NCBI RefSeq assembly: GCF_016863635.1 | Contig: NZ_BOPG01000067.1 | Location: forward strand, 62,001-126,000 | DNA: 64,000 nucleotides | From: Virgisporangium aurantiacum | Lineage (GTDB): Bacteria; Actinomycetota; Actinomycetes; Mycobacteriales; Micromonosporaceae | Direction: 5' to 3' | Shown: in pieces, positions 55,746 through 63,191 of the stretch | Position numbering within the stretch: position 1 is the first letter of the stretch | Layout: every line of letters begins with the position of its first letter | Translations under genes and position numbers: made by a program | The notes under the pieces: model-generated | What the model was told of the DNA's origin: nothing | Seen by the model: the letters and a program-made list of their open reading frames with translations, nothing else | Databases searched by the model: none

Positions 55746-56488
55746 TCTTTGCGGCCCGGCGGTGGCCCTGGCTGCTGCTGGCTTTCCTGGTGCTGCTGCA
55801 GATCGGCTATCCGCTGGTGTCCGGCGGAACCCGGGCCGCGCTGGTGATGGTCACCGTGGTCGCGGGGTTCGGGTTGAGCGTGGGCCATGCCGCGGCCACG
55901 CGCGGTCCGCGCGTGGCGGCACTGCTCGTCGTGGTCACGTGCCTGGGTGGACTCGCGACAGAGGCGCTCGGTGTCGCCACCGGCGTGCCGTTCGGCCACT
56001 ACGACTACGGCGACGCCCTGGGCCCGAAGCTGGCCGGCGTGCCGTGGGTGATCCCGCTGGCCTGGACCTGGATGGCGTGGCCGGCGTGGCTGGCGGCCGG
56101 GGTGCTGGCCCGCTCGCGGCCGGTCCGGGCGTTGGTGGCCGGCGTGGGGCTGGCCGCGTGGGACCTGTTCCTCGACCCGCAGATGGTGGCCGAGCGGTAC
56201 TGGGTGTGGTCGGGGTCGTTCACCGGGCTGCCGGGGGTGCCCGACGTTCCGGTGCGTAACTACCTCGGCTGGCTGCTGGTCGCCGTGGTGATGATGGCGC
56301 TCCTGTCCGGTGCGACGGGTGATGGCGACGACCGGCCGATGCACGCCCTCTACCTGTGGACGTACGGCTCCTCCGTGCTGGCGCACGCGGTGTTCCTCGG
56401 GCTGCCCTGGTCGGCGCTGTGGGGCGGGCTCGGGATGGGGCTGGTGGCGGTGCCGTTGGGGGTGCGGCTGTGGCGTCCACGGTCGTAG
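55742..56488 (+). CDS. Carotenoid biosynthesis membrane protein (CruF/DUF422-like)
   Basis: 248-residue polytopic membrane protein with about seven hydrophobic helices. The CruF/DUF422 signature is GVPFGHYDYGDALGPKLAGVPWVIPLAW together with AWDLFLDPQMV. CruF is a gamma-carotenoid 1',2'-hydratase that hydroxylates acyclic carotenoid ends before glycosylation. GTG at 55742 overlaps the GNAT stop. The following GT2 gene starts inside its last codons. Confidence 0.83.
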   Translation: MIFAARRWPWLLLAFLVLLQIGYPLVSGGTRAALVMVTVVAGFGLSVGHAAATRGPRVAALLVVVTCLGGLATEALGVATGVPFGHYDYGDALGPKLAGVPWVIPLAWTWMAWPAWLAAGVLARSRPVRALVAGVGLAAWDLFLDPQMVAERYWVWSGSFTGLPGVPDVPVRNYLGWLLVAVVMMALLSGATGDGDDRPMHALYLWTYGSSVLAHAVFLGLPWSALWGGLGMGLVAVPLGVRLWRPRS

Positions 56489-57570
56489 CGGTCTGCTCGG
56501 GGCTGGCGGTGCTGGTCGCCCTGCACGTCGTCGTGAACGCGCGGCTGTTGCGTCGATTGCCCATGTCCGAAAGCACGGCCGAAAGCGCCGCCGAAAGCGC
56601 GGCCGCCAGTGCCGCCGCCAGTGTCGCCGTGCTGCTGCCGGTCCGCGACGAGGCCGACCGCGTCGGGCCGTGCCTGCGCTCCCTGCTCGCGCTCGACGGC
56701 GGCCCGGAGCTCCTCGTTCTCGACGACGGCTCCACCGACGGCACCGGCGACCTGGTCCGCAGCCTCGGGATCCGGGTGATCGACGGCGACCCGCTCCCGG
56801 CCGGCTGGCTCGGCAAGCCGCACGCGTGCCACCAGCTCGCGCGGGCCACCGACGCCGACGTCCTCGTGTTCGTCGACGCCGATGTGGTGCTGACGACCGA
56901 CGCGGTGACCCGCGCGGTGGCCGGCCTGGACGGCTTCGACCTGCTCACGCCGTACCCGCGGATCGTCGCCACCGGGCTCGGGCAGCGGCTCGTGCAGCCG
57001 TTGCTGCAATGGTCGTGGCTCGCGTTCCTGCCGCTGCGGGCGATGGAGCGCTCGCGCCGCCCGTCGCTCGCGGCCGCCGGGGGGCAGTTCCTCGTCGTGC
57101 GCCGGTCGGCGTACGTGTCCGCGGGCGGGCACGCGGCGGTGCGGTCCGCGGTGCTGGAGGACGTGGAGCTGGCGCGGGCGGTGAAGCGGTCCGGTGGCCG
57201 GATCGCGCTCGCCGACGGGTCGGCGGTGGCAACCTGCCGCATGTACGACTCGTGGCCGCAACTGGTCGACGGCTACACGAAGTCGTTGTGGGCGTCGTTC
57301 GGGTCGGCGGCCGGTGCCGTCGGGGTGGTGGCGATGCTGGTCGCGCTGTTCGTGGTCCCGGTGGTCGGTCTTCTCATGTCGCCTATATACGCATCTTTCG
57401 GGGTATTGGCCGGTGTGCTGTCGCGGGTGGTCGCCGCCCGCGCCACCGGCGGCCGGGCCTGGCCCGACGCGCTCGGCCACCCCGCGTCCGTGCTGCTGTT
57501 CGGCTGGCTGGTCGCCCGCTCGTTCCGGCGCCGGCACAGCGTCACCTGGAAGGGCCGGCGGATCACGTGA
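56470..57570 (+). CDS. GT2-family carotenoid glycosyltransferase (CruC-like)
   Basis: 366-residue membrane GT2. A membrane helix (6-22) precedes the GT-A fold: VAVLLPVRDEADRVGPC, VLDDGSTDGT, VFVDADVVL, and ADGSAV-type acceptor segment, with hydrophobic helices at the C-terminus. A CruC-type enzyme glycosylates hydroxylated carotenoids, consistent with the CruF-like partner. Between helix and fold is a 20-residue Ala/Ser/Glu linker made of 12-bp repeats. GTG at 56470 overlaps the previous gene by 19 bp. Confidence 0.8.
   Translation: MASTVVAVCSGLAVLVALHVVVNARLLRRLPMSESTAESAAESAAASAAASVAVLLPVRDEADRVGPCLRSLLALDGGPELLVLDDGSTDGTGDLVRSLGIRVIDGDPLPAGWLGKPHACHQLARATDADVLVFVDADVVLTTDAVTRAVAGLDGFDLLTPYPRIVATGLGQRLVQPLLQWSWLAFLPLRAMERSRRPSLAAAGGQFLVVRRSAYVSAGGHAAVRSAVLEDVELARAVKRSGGRIALADGSAVATCRMYDSWPQLVDGYTKSLWASFGSAAGAVGVVAMLVALFVVPVVGLLMSPIYASFGVLAGVLSRVVAARATGGRAWPDALGHPASVLLFGWLVARSFRRRHSVTWKGRRIT
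56569..56628 (+). repeat. Five degenerate 12-bp repeats in the glycosyltransferase gene
   Basis: Units based on GAAAGCRCSGCC encode ESTA-ESAA-ESAA-ASAA-ASVA. Twelve-base repeats preserve the frame, so unit number could vary without destroying the enzyme. Confidence 0.7.
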
Positions 57571-58994
57571 CGAACGTGGTGATCATCGGTGCCGGCGTCG
57601 GCGGCCTGGCCACGGCCGTGCGCCTGGCCGCGGCCGGCCACACGGTGACGGTGTTCGAGCAGGCCGACGAGGTCGGCGGCAAGCTCGGCCGGCTCGTGGT
57701 ACCGACCGGCTCCGGTGAGTTCCGCTTCGACACCGGCCCCAGCCTGGTGACCCTCCCGCACGTGTTCGCCGACGTCCTGCCCGACCTCGACCTCGTCGAA
57801 CTCGACCCGATCGTGCGCCACCGCTTTCCCGACGGCTCCGAACTGGACTCGTGCCGCGACCCGGACGAGTTCGCCACCCGCATCGGCGCGCTCGCCGGCC
57901 CGGACGCCGCCGACGACTGGCGTCGCCTGTGGCGGCGGGCGGCCCGGGTGTGGGACACGTCGTGGCGGCACATCCTGACGCGTCCCCTCACGTCACCGCT
58001 CGACGTGGGCCGGCTGGCCTGGCGCCTGCGCGACCTGGCCGCGGTCGCCCCCGGCCGGACCCTGCGCGGCCTGGGCCGGTCGACGCTGCGCGACCACCGG
58101 CTGCGCATGCTCCTGGACCGCTACGCGACCTACGCCGGCGCCGATCCGCGCCGGGCGCCGGCCGCGCTGGTCGCGATCCCCTACGCCGAGCTGCACTTCG
58201 GGGGCTGGTACGTGCCGGGCGGCCTGGCCCGCATCGCCGACGCGCTGCTGGCGGCGGCGCAGTCGCGGGGCGTGGCCGTACGCCTGCGTACGGCCGTCGC
58301 CCGGATCGAAACGGCGGGGGGACGCGCGTGCGGCGTCACGCTCGCCGACGGGACCCGGGTGCCGGCCGACGTGGTGGTGGCGAACGCCGACGCGGAACAC
58401 GTCTACCGCGACCTGCTCCCGACGCCGGCCCGCCTGGCGAAGCTGGCCGACCGCAGCCTGGCCGGCTTCGTGGTGCTGCTCGGGCTGCGCGGCACCTCCG
58501 ACGCCGCCCACCACACGGTGTACTTCCCGGCGGACTACGACGCCGAGTTCGACGCCGTCTTCGGTGGCCGCATCCCGGCCGACCCCACGGTCTTCGTGAC
58601 CGCGGCCGCCGACGACGCCGTGCGCCCGCCCGGCCACGAGGGCTGGTTCGTGCTGGTGAACGCCGCGCCGCAGGGCGCGGTCGACTGGACCGTTCCGGGC
58701 CGGGCCGACGCGTACGCCGACCGGATCCTCGACCTGCTCGCCGAGCGCGGCGCCGACGTCCGCGACCGCGTGCTGTTCCGTGCGGTGCGCACGCCGGCCG
58801 ACCTGCGCGACCGGGCCGGGGCGCCGGGCGGCACGATCTACGGCACGGCGGCACACGGCCTCACCGGGCTGCTCCGCCCGGCCAACCGGGGACCCGTGCG
58901 GGGGCTGTTCCTGGTGGGCGGCTCCGTCCATCCCGGCGGCGGCCTGCCGATGGTGCTGCTGTCGTCGGCGATCGTTGCCGCCCAGATCGGGTGA
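57567..58994 (+). CDS. Phytoene desaturase-family FAD oxidoreductase (CrtI/CrtD/CruO-like)
   Basis: 475-residue FAD enzyme of the CrtI branch: NVVIIGAGVGGLATAVRLAAAG N-terminal FAD motif, GGKLGRL, FDTGPSLVTLP, and the C-terminal GLFLVGGSVHPGGGLPMVLLSSAIVAAQ carotenoid-desaturase signature. Could desaturate phytoene or act later, e.g. as a CrtD- or CruO-like ketolase/desaturase following the hydratase. GTG at 57567 overlaps the GT2 stop. Phytoene synthase (crtB) is absent from the window. Confidence 0.85.
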   Translation: MTNVVIIGAGVGGLATAVRLAAAGHTVTVFEQADEVGGKLGRLVVPTGSGEFRFDTGPSLVTLPHVFADVLPDLDLVELDPIVRHRFPDGSELDSCRDPDEFATRIGALAGPDAADDWRRLWRRAARVWDTSWRHILTRPLTSPLDVGRLAWRLRDLAAVAPGRTLRGLGRSTLRDHRLRMLLDRYATYAGADPRRAPAALVAIPYAELHFGGWYVPGGLARIADALLAAAQSRGVAVRLRTAVARIETAGGRACGVTLADGTRVPADVVVANADAEHVYRDLLPTPARLAKLADRSLAGFVVLLGLRGTSDAAHHTVYFPADYDAEFDAVFGGRIPADPTVFVTAAADDAVRPPGHEGWFVLVNAAPQGAVDWTVPGRADAYADRILDLLAERGADVRDRVLFRAVRTPADLRDRAGAPGGTIYGTAAHGLTGLLRPANRGPVRGLFLVGGSVHPGGGLPMVLLSSAIVAAQIG

Positions 58995-59001
58995 CGCCAG
59001 A

Positions 59002-59499
59002 TCAGGTGACGTCGGTGAGGTCGCCGGTGGTGAGCCGGCGCAGCTCGTCGGGCGTGATGGGGAACACGGCCTGGGGAATGCCGCCCGCCGCCCACACCTC
59101 GTCGTACTCGAAGAGCGCCTTGTCGATCAGCGTGCGCATCTGCGTGCCCTCGACGGTCGGATGGACCGGGGCGACCCCGCCGATGACCTGGCCGGTGTGC
59201 CGGCGGACGAAGTCCGGGGCGGCCCGCCGGACGACCGTGACACCGGCCACCTCGGCCAGCCGGGCCGTGTTGGCGCGGTGGGCGCCGGACGTGAGCACCA
59301 GCAGCGGTGCCCCGTCGGCGTCGAAGATGAGTGAGTTCGCGATCTGCCCGACCTCGACCCCGAGCGCCGCGGCGGCGGCCACCGCCGTGTGCACGGCGGA
59401 GGGAAGGGTACGGACCCGCGACGGCGAGCCGTCGGTGCGACGGGCACCGGCGGCGTCGAGGGCATCCTGAACGGCCTGCACGTTGGGATGGACCGGCAT
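59002..59499 (-). CDS. YbaK/ProX-type aminoacyl-tRNA deacylase
   Basis: 165-residue editing-domain protein that hydrolyses mischarged tRNA (Cys-tRNAPro-type). It contains the family arrangement GQIANSLIFDADGAPLLVLTSGAHR, VRRAAPDFVRRHTGQVIGGVAP and HPTVEGTQMRTLIDKALFEYDEVWAAGG. The Lys often found in IAKSL is Asn here. ATG at 59499 gives MPVHPNVQAVQ; the frame continues upstream without support. Tail-to-tail with the CrtI-like gene, 7 bp apart. Confidence 0.85.
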   Translation of the reverse strand: MPVHPNVQAVQDALDAAGARRTDGSPSRVRTLPSAVHTAVAAAAALGVEVGQIANSLIFDADGAPLLVLTSGAHRANTARLAEVAGVTVVRRAAPDFVRRHTGQVIGGVAPVHPTVEGTQMRTLIDKALFEYDEVWAAGGIPQAVFPITPDELRRLTTGDLTDVT

Positions 59500-59519
59500 G
59501 GCAGCAATCCTGCCTTTTC

Positions 59520-60782
59520 TCAGCTGAACGATGGGGGAGGGGCGGGTTCCAATTCGGTACGTCGTCCCCGCGTCCCCTCGATGGCCGGCACGGCCGCGAT
59601 CGCCGCGACCACCGATGGCCGCACCAGCGCGGCGAGCGACAGCGTCGCGACGCCCGCGCCCAGCCAGATCGCCGCCCGCACGCCGAGGGCCGTGCCCACC
59701 GCGCCGCCGAGCAGGGCACCGAACGGGATCGGCCCCCACGCGGCGAAGCGCATGGTGGCGTTCATCCGGCCGAGGAGGTGGTCGGGGCAGATCCGCTGGC
59801 GCAACGTGACGGACACGACGTTGAACGCGATGATCCCCGCCGCCGACAGGCCCGTGCCGGCGACGTAGCAGATCAGGCCGGTACCGCTCGTGGTGAGCGG
59901 GACCAGGAGAAGACCCAGATGGGACGCGACGGCGGCGCCGACGAGCGGGCGGGCCACGCCGAACCGGCGGGTGAGCGGGCCGACCGCGAACACGCCGGCG
60001 AGCCCACCCAGGCCGGTGACCGTGCCGAGGACCCCGATGACGGCGGCGTCCAGGCCGACCACCCGCAGCAGGAAGATCACGTGGAGGGCGCGCTCCATCG
60101 ACCAGAACAGGACCGTCCAGGTGCTGTAGACCGTGAGCGCGCGCAGCACCGGGTGACCGAGTACCAGGCGGAGCCCGTCCGCTATCTCTTTCCGCAGGTT
60201 CCGCGGCTGTGCCGTGGGCGTGGGCTCCGTCCGGCGGATGGTTCGGATGCAGACGGCCGACCAGGCGAAGCTGGCGGCGTCGACGAGCAGGGCGACGGGT
60301 GCCGTGAGCACCTGGACAGCGGCGCCGGCCACCGACGGGCCGGCGGTGTAGGCGGCGCTGCGACTGAGTTCCATGCGGCTGTTCGCCGTCGTCAGCGCGT
60401 CCCTGCCGACCAGGTTCGGCAGGTAGGACTGGCCGGCGACGTCGAAGAACACCGTGGCCACCCCGACGGCGAAGACCACGACGTAGAGGTGGGCCAGGGT
60501 CAGCACGTCGCCGAGGACGGCCGCGGGGATCGACGCGATCAGCGCCGCGCGGGCGAGGTCGGCGGCGACGAGGACGGGGCGGCGGCGCATCCGGTCGACC
60601 CAGGCGCCGGCGGGCAACCCGACGAGCAGGAACGCCGCGTACTCGGCCGCGGTGAGCGCGCCCATCTGGAAGGTGCCCGCGTCGAGCGTGACGGCCGCGG
60701 TGAGGGGGAGCGCGAGCATCCCGATCTGCGTACCGAACTGGCTGATTGTGTGCCCGAGCCAGAGCCGCCGGAAGTCTCTCAC
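59520..60782 (-). CDS. MFS transporter (MFS_3 / EntS-like efflux)
   Basis: 420-residue membrane transporter with about 12 hydrophobic helices. The N-terminal RDFRRLWLGHTISQFGTQIGMLALPLTA and PAGAWVDRMRRRPVLVAADLARA (motif A-like loop) fit the MFS_3 exporters such as EntS. The second half has GALLGGAVGTALGVRAAIWLGAG. Substrate unknown. Downstream of, and probably controlled by, the small regulator-like gene. GTG at 60782. Confidence 0.87.
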   Translation of the reverse strand: MRDFRRLWLGHTISQFGTQIGMLALPLTAAVTLDAGTFQMGALTAAEYAAFLLVGLPAGAWVDRMRRRPVLVAADLARAALIASIPAAVLGDVLTLAHLYVVVFAVGVATVFFDVAGQSYLPNLVGRDALTTANSRMELSRSAAYTAGPSVAGAAVQVLTAPVALLVDAASFAWSAVCIRTIRRTEPTPTAQPRNLRKEIADGLRLVLGHPVLRALTVYSTWTVLFWSMERALHVIFLLRVVGLDAAVIGVLGTVTGLGGLAGVFAVGPLTRRFGVARPLVGAAVASHLGLLLVPLTTSGTGLICYVAGTGLSAAGIIAFNVVSVTLRQRICPDHLLGRMNATMRFAAWGPIPFGALLGGAVGTALGVRAAIWLGAGVATLSLAALVRPSVVAAIAAVPAIEGTRGRRTELEPAPPPSFS

Positions 60783-60827
60783 TTCTTGAGCCTCATCGGC
60801 TCATCTTTGGGGATGCGCTGAGCGCTG

Positions 60828-61322
60828 TCAATGCCGGGTGAGGACGGCGACCCGGCGGACGGCGGCCGCGATCCTCGGCCGTTCCCGGGCGTAGTCCCGT
60901 AGGTCCTCTATGGCCAGCCTGGCCAGGTCTATCTGCTGGCCGGGAGGGGCGTCGAGGGCGAGCCGGACGGTGTCCCGGGCGAGCGCGACGCGGCCGTTCC
61001 CGTGGGTGTCGGTGGCGTTGTCGAGCAGGTGGGCGAGGGTGTCGAGGGCTCGGTGGAGTTTGTCAACGCCTTGTTGACGCTGGCCAGGGGTGCCGCCCAA
61101 TCGGGCCCGGCGCTGCTCGGCCGCCTGGCGGCTGGCCAGGCCCAGTGCCGCCGCGATCTCGGCCCAGCTCGCGCCGCCGGCGCGGGCGGTGTCGATCGTG
61201 GACCGTTCGAACTCGTCGAGCGCCGCACGCAGGAGCGGGACGTCGCCAAGGGCGTCAATCGCCGCGGCTCGCGAGGACGGTGGACGGCGGAGCGCCGCGA
61301 TCAGGGCGCGATGGTCGGACAC
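60828..61322 (-). CDS. Small HTH-like regulator
   Basis: 164-residue helical protein. Residues 38-75 (FERSTIDTARAGGASWAEIAAALGLASRQAAEQRRARLG) form a helix-turn-helix of a type seen in actinobacterial regulators. The rest is alpha-helical. It sits 45 bp upstream of the MFS gene on the same strand; its GTG start lies 29 bp from a large palindrome, a likely operator. Role in controlling the exporter is inference. Confidence 0.68.
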   Translation of the reverse strand: MSDHRALIAALRRPPSSRAAAIDALGDVPLLRAALDEFERSTIDTARAGGASWAEIAAALGLASRQAAEQRRARLGGTPGQRQQGVDKLHRALDTLAHLLDNATDTHGNGRVALARDTVRLALDAPPGQQIDLARLAIEDLRDYARERPRIAAAVRRVAVLTRH

Positions 61323-61351
61323 CGTCCCATTATGTCAATGATCCGTTGACG

Positions 61352-61383
61352 CGCGACACTAGAACGCGCGTTCGAGTGTCGCG
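61352..61383. promoter_or_regulatory. 32-bp near-perfect palindrome, candidate operator
   Basis: Arms CGCGACACT and AGTGTCGCG flank AGAACGCGCGTTCG; only one symmetric position mismatches. It begins 30 bp upstream of the HTH gene start. The centre GAAC(N4)GTTC also resembles a LexA half-site pair (one mismatch from CGAAC-N4-GTTCG), so it may be either a repressor operator or a second SOS box. Confidence 0.6.
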
Positions 61384-61391
61384 TTGCTTTT

Positions 61392-61420
61392 TTGTCGTAC
61401 CCGGGGTGTACTGTTATCCG
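61392..61420 (+). promoter_or_regulatory. Candidate sigma70 promoter of the SOS operon
   Basis: TTGTCG at 61392-61397, 17-bp spacer, TATCCG at 61415-61420, just upstream of the LexA box, where the start site would be covered by bound LexA. Confidence 0.5.
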
Positions 61421-61422
61421 TG

Positions 61423-61440
61423 TTCGAACGACTGTTCGAA
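61423..61440 (+). promoter_or_regulatory. Perfect LexA (SOS) box
   Basis: 18-bp palindrome TTCGAACGACTGTTCGAA, matching the actinobacterial/Bacillus-type consensus TCGAAC(N4)GTTCGA exactly. Lies over the predicted start site and 238 bp upstream of the HEPN-ImuA-ImuB operon, so these genes should be induced by DNA damage. Confidence 0.88.
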
Positions 61441-61537
61441 TGAATCTCGGGAGGCGGCGATTCGCGGCGCCAGTCGTCCCGAGCCTGCGGTTCGCGACCG
61501 CACGGCCGGATTTTCGCGGGTCCGGCCCAGATGGTGG

Positions 61538-61582
61538 GGTCCTCACCCACCTCCCCCGACCCCCGGGCGGTGGGTGAGGACC
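61538..61582 (+). other. Leader hairpin 1 of the SOS operon
   Basis: Perfect 14-bp stem (61538-61551 with 61569-61582) around a 17-base loop. With transcription starting near the LexA box, it falls in the 5' untranslated leader. No T-tract follows. Confidence 0.7.
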
Positions 61583-61585
61583 TGG

Positions 61586-61624
61586 CCGGCCGGGCGTGGT
61601 GTGGGGAAGCACCACCCCGGCCGG
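61586..61624 (+). other. Leader hairpin 2 of the SOS operon
   Basis: Stem of about 15 bp with one bulged C (61586-61601 with 61610-61624), 8-base loop, only 3 bases after hairpin 1. Lies 53 bp before the ATG and close to the ribosome site, suggesting attenuation or translational control. Confidence 0.65.
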
Positions 61625-61677
61625 CGCGCCCTCGGTCGCGAGCCGGGCAACACACGGGGGTGAGGGAGGCGCACACC

Positions 61678-62235
61678 ATGGCGACCAGGCGATCATCCGC
61701 TCCGTTGTCAGCCGTGCCGGCAGACAGTCCAGCGCAGAGCCCGTTCCCGGCGGGCGGTCCGGCGGTGCCACCAGGCGCCGCTCCCATCGCCCCCATCCGT
61801 CAGGAGTTGCCGGTGCCCGCTCACGCCCTGCCGCAGCGCACCCCGCGCGAGCTGCTCACCATGGCCCGGCGTGGGCTGGAGGAGGCCGCCACCATGCGGC
61901 CCGACGGCCTGCGTTACGCCACCGCCCACCTGGCCGCACTGCGCGCCGCGGCGGCTGTGCTCGCCGCGCGGGCCATCCCGTCGCCGGGTGTGCGCCGCAG
62001 CCGGCCCACCAGCGTGTGGACCCTGGTCGTGATGGTCGCCCCCGAACTGCGCGACTGGGCCGCGTTCTTCGCGGCGGGTGCCGCCAAGCGGGCCGCCGCC
62101 GAGGCGGGCATCCCGCGCGTGGTCACCGCCCGCGAGGCCGACGACCTGATGCGTTCGGCCGAGCAGTTCATCGCGGTGGTCGAGGTCGGCCTCGGCTTCG
62201 CCTACCAGCCGATCCTGGAGGGCCTCGCGAGCTGA
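61678..62235 (+). CDS. SAV_6107-type HEPN-domain protein
   Basis: 185-residue protein: a disordered Pro/Ala-rich N-terminus (1-45), then a four-helix HEPN-like domain (PRELLTMARRGLEEAATMRPDGLRYATAHLAALRAA; MRSAEQFIAVVEVGLGF). No RX4-6H toxin motif, so probably a regulatory or partner protein rather than an RNase. In Actinobacteria the family commonly precedes imuA/imuB. The ATG at 61678 has GAGGGAGG upstream. Directly downstream of the LexA box, so SOS-induced. Confidence 0.78.
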   Translation: MATRRSSAPLSAVPADSPAQSPFPAGGPAVPPGAAPIAPIRQELPVPAHALPQRTPRELLTMARRGLEEAATMRPDGLRYATAHLAALRAAAAVLAARAIPSPGVRRSRPTSVWTLVVMVAPELRDWAAFFAAGAAKRAAAEAGIPRVVTAREADDLMRSAEQFIAVVEVGLGFAYQPILEGLAS

Positions 62236-62300
62236 CCCGCGTTCCGGCGGGTTCATACATCGACGGCACATTCAACGGCACAGCGGAAACAGGGCACTAA

Positions 62301-63191
62301 ATGTCCGGGGGTATTGCGGCGCTGCAACTTGTCCGCGAGGCGGGCCTGGGAGACCTGGTCCGCCCCGGGAGCGAGCACGCCCCGGGCGAGTTGGGCAGCC
62401 AGCGGGTGCTGCCGGTGCGTCCGGAGCTGCGGCCGTTGTTCCCCGGTGGCGGCTTGCGGCGCGGCAGCGTCATCGCGGTCGCCACGGCCGCGCCGCTCAG
62501 CGGACAGTCAGTCGGGCCGCTTGCCGGGCGGTCGGCGGGGCCGGCCTCTGGGCCGTTCGCGGATCGTGCCGCCGGGGCGTTCGCCGGGCGTGCCGTTGGG
62601 CGTTCGGGTGAGCGGGCCGCAGAGGTCGTCGTGCGTCCGGCGGCGACGTCGTTGCTGCTGTCGGTGCTCGCCGAGGCGTCGAAGGCGGGGTCGTGGTGCG
62701 CGATCGTGGGGGTTCCCACGCTCGGGGCGGGCGCCGCCGCGGAGCTCGGGGTGGCGCTCGATCGGCTGGCGTTCGTCCCCAACCCCGGGCCCGAGTGGCC
62801 CACGGTGGTGGCCGCGCTGCTCGACGGCTTCGACATCGTCGTGGCGAGCGCGCCGGGAACGATCGCGCCGGCCATTGCCGGCCGGCTCGCGGCGCGGGCC
62901 CGGCAACGCGGCGCCGTCCTGATGCCGTACGGGGCCTGGCCCGCCGTCGACCTGACCCTCGACGCGTCCGACCCGGCGTGGCACGGCATCGAGACCGGCC
63001 GCGGCCGGCTCCGGGGGCGCCAGCTCACCGTCACCGCCCGTGGACGCGGTGCGGCCAGCGCCCCGCGCCTGACCCACCTCTGGCTGCCGCAGCCCAGCGG
63101 CATCCTGCCCCCACCGAGCGGCGAACTGCGTCCGGCCAGCGGTGACCTGGCGACGGTGCATCACCTCCGCGCGCATGAGGAGGCCGGGTGA
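62301..63191 (+). CDS. imuA: ImuA-like mutasome protein
   Basis: 296-residue actinobacterial ImuA' analogue. It has a RecA-like remnant layout: VLPVRPELRPLFPGGGLRRGSVIAV, AIVGVPTLGAG, AFVPNPGPEWPTVVAALLDGFDIVVA and ARARQRGAVLMP, without a Walker A lysine. A Gly/Ala/Arg-rich insertion (about 66-110, repeats of GRS/AGP type) interrupts it. ImuA' recruits DnaE2 and ImuB to gaps in damage-induced mutagenesis. Precedes imuB with coding overlap. Confidence 0.8.
   Translation: MSGGIAALQLVREAGLGDLVRPGSEHAPGELGSQRVLPVRPELRPLFPGGGLRRGSVIAVATAAPLSGQSVGPLAGRSAGPASGPFADRAAGAFAGRAVGRSGERAAEVVVRPAATSLLLSVLAEASKAGSWCAIVGVPTLGAGAAAELGVALDRLAFVPNPGPEWPTVVAALLDGFDIVVASAPGTIAPAIAGRLAARARQRGAVLMPYGAWPAVDLTLDASDPAWHGIETGRGRLRGRQLTVTARGRGAASAPRLTHLWLPQPSGILPPPSGELRPASGDLATVHHLRAHEEAG

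Larger units (their letters stand above)
61323..61677. other. Divergent regulatory region between regulator and HEPN-ImuA-ImuB genes
   Basis: 355 bp without a gene. It holds, in order, a 32-bp near-palindrome (61352-61383), a sigma70-like promoter (61392-61420), a perfect LexA box (61423-61440) and two strong hairpins (61538-61582 and 61586-61624) before the plus-strand ATG at 61678. GC drops sharply around the promoter. Each element is listed separately. Confidence 0.75.

Noticed and set aside
61678..62235. HEPN protein as a toxin of a toxin-antitoxin pair
   Set aside because: No RX4-6H motif and no partner MNT gene; its operon context is DNA-damage mutagenesis.
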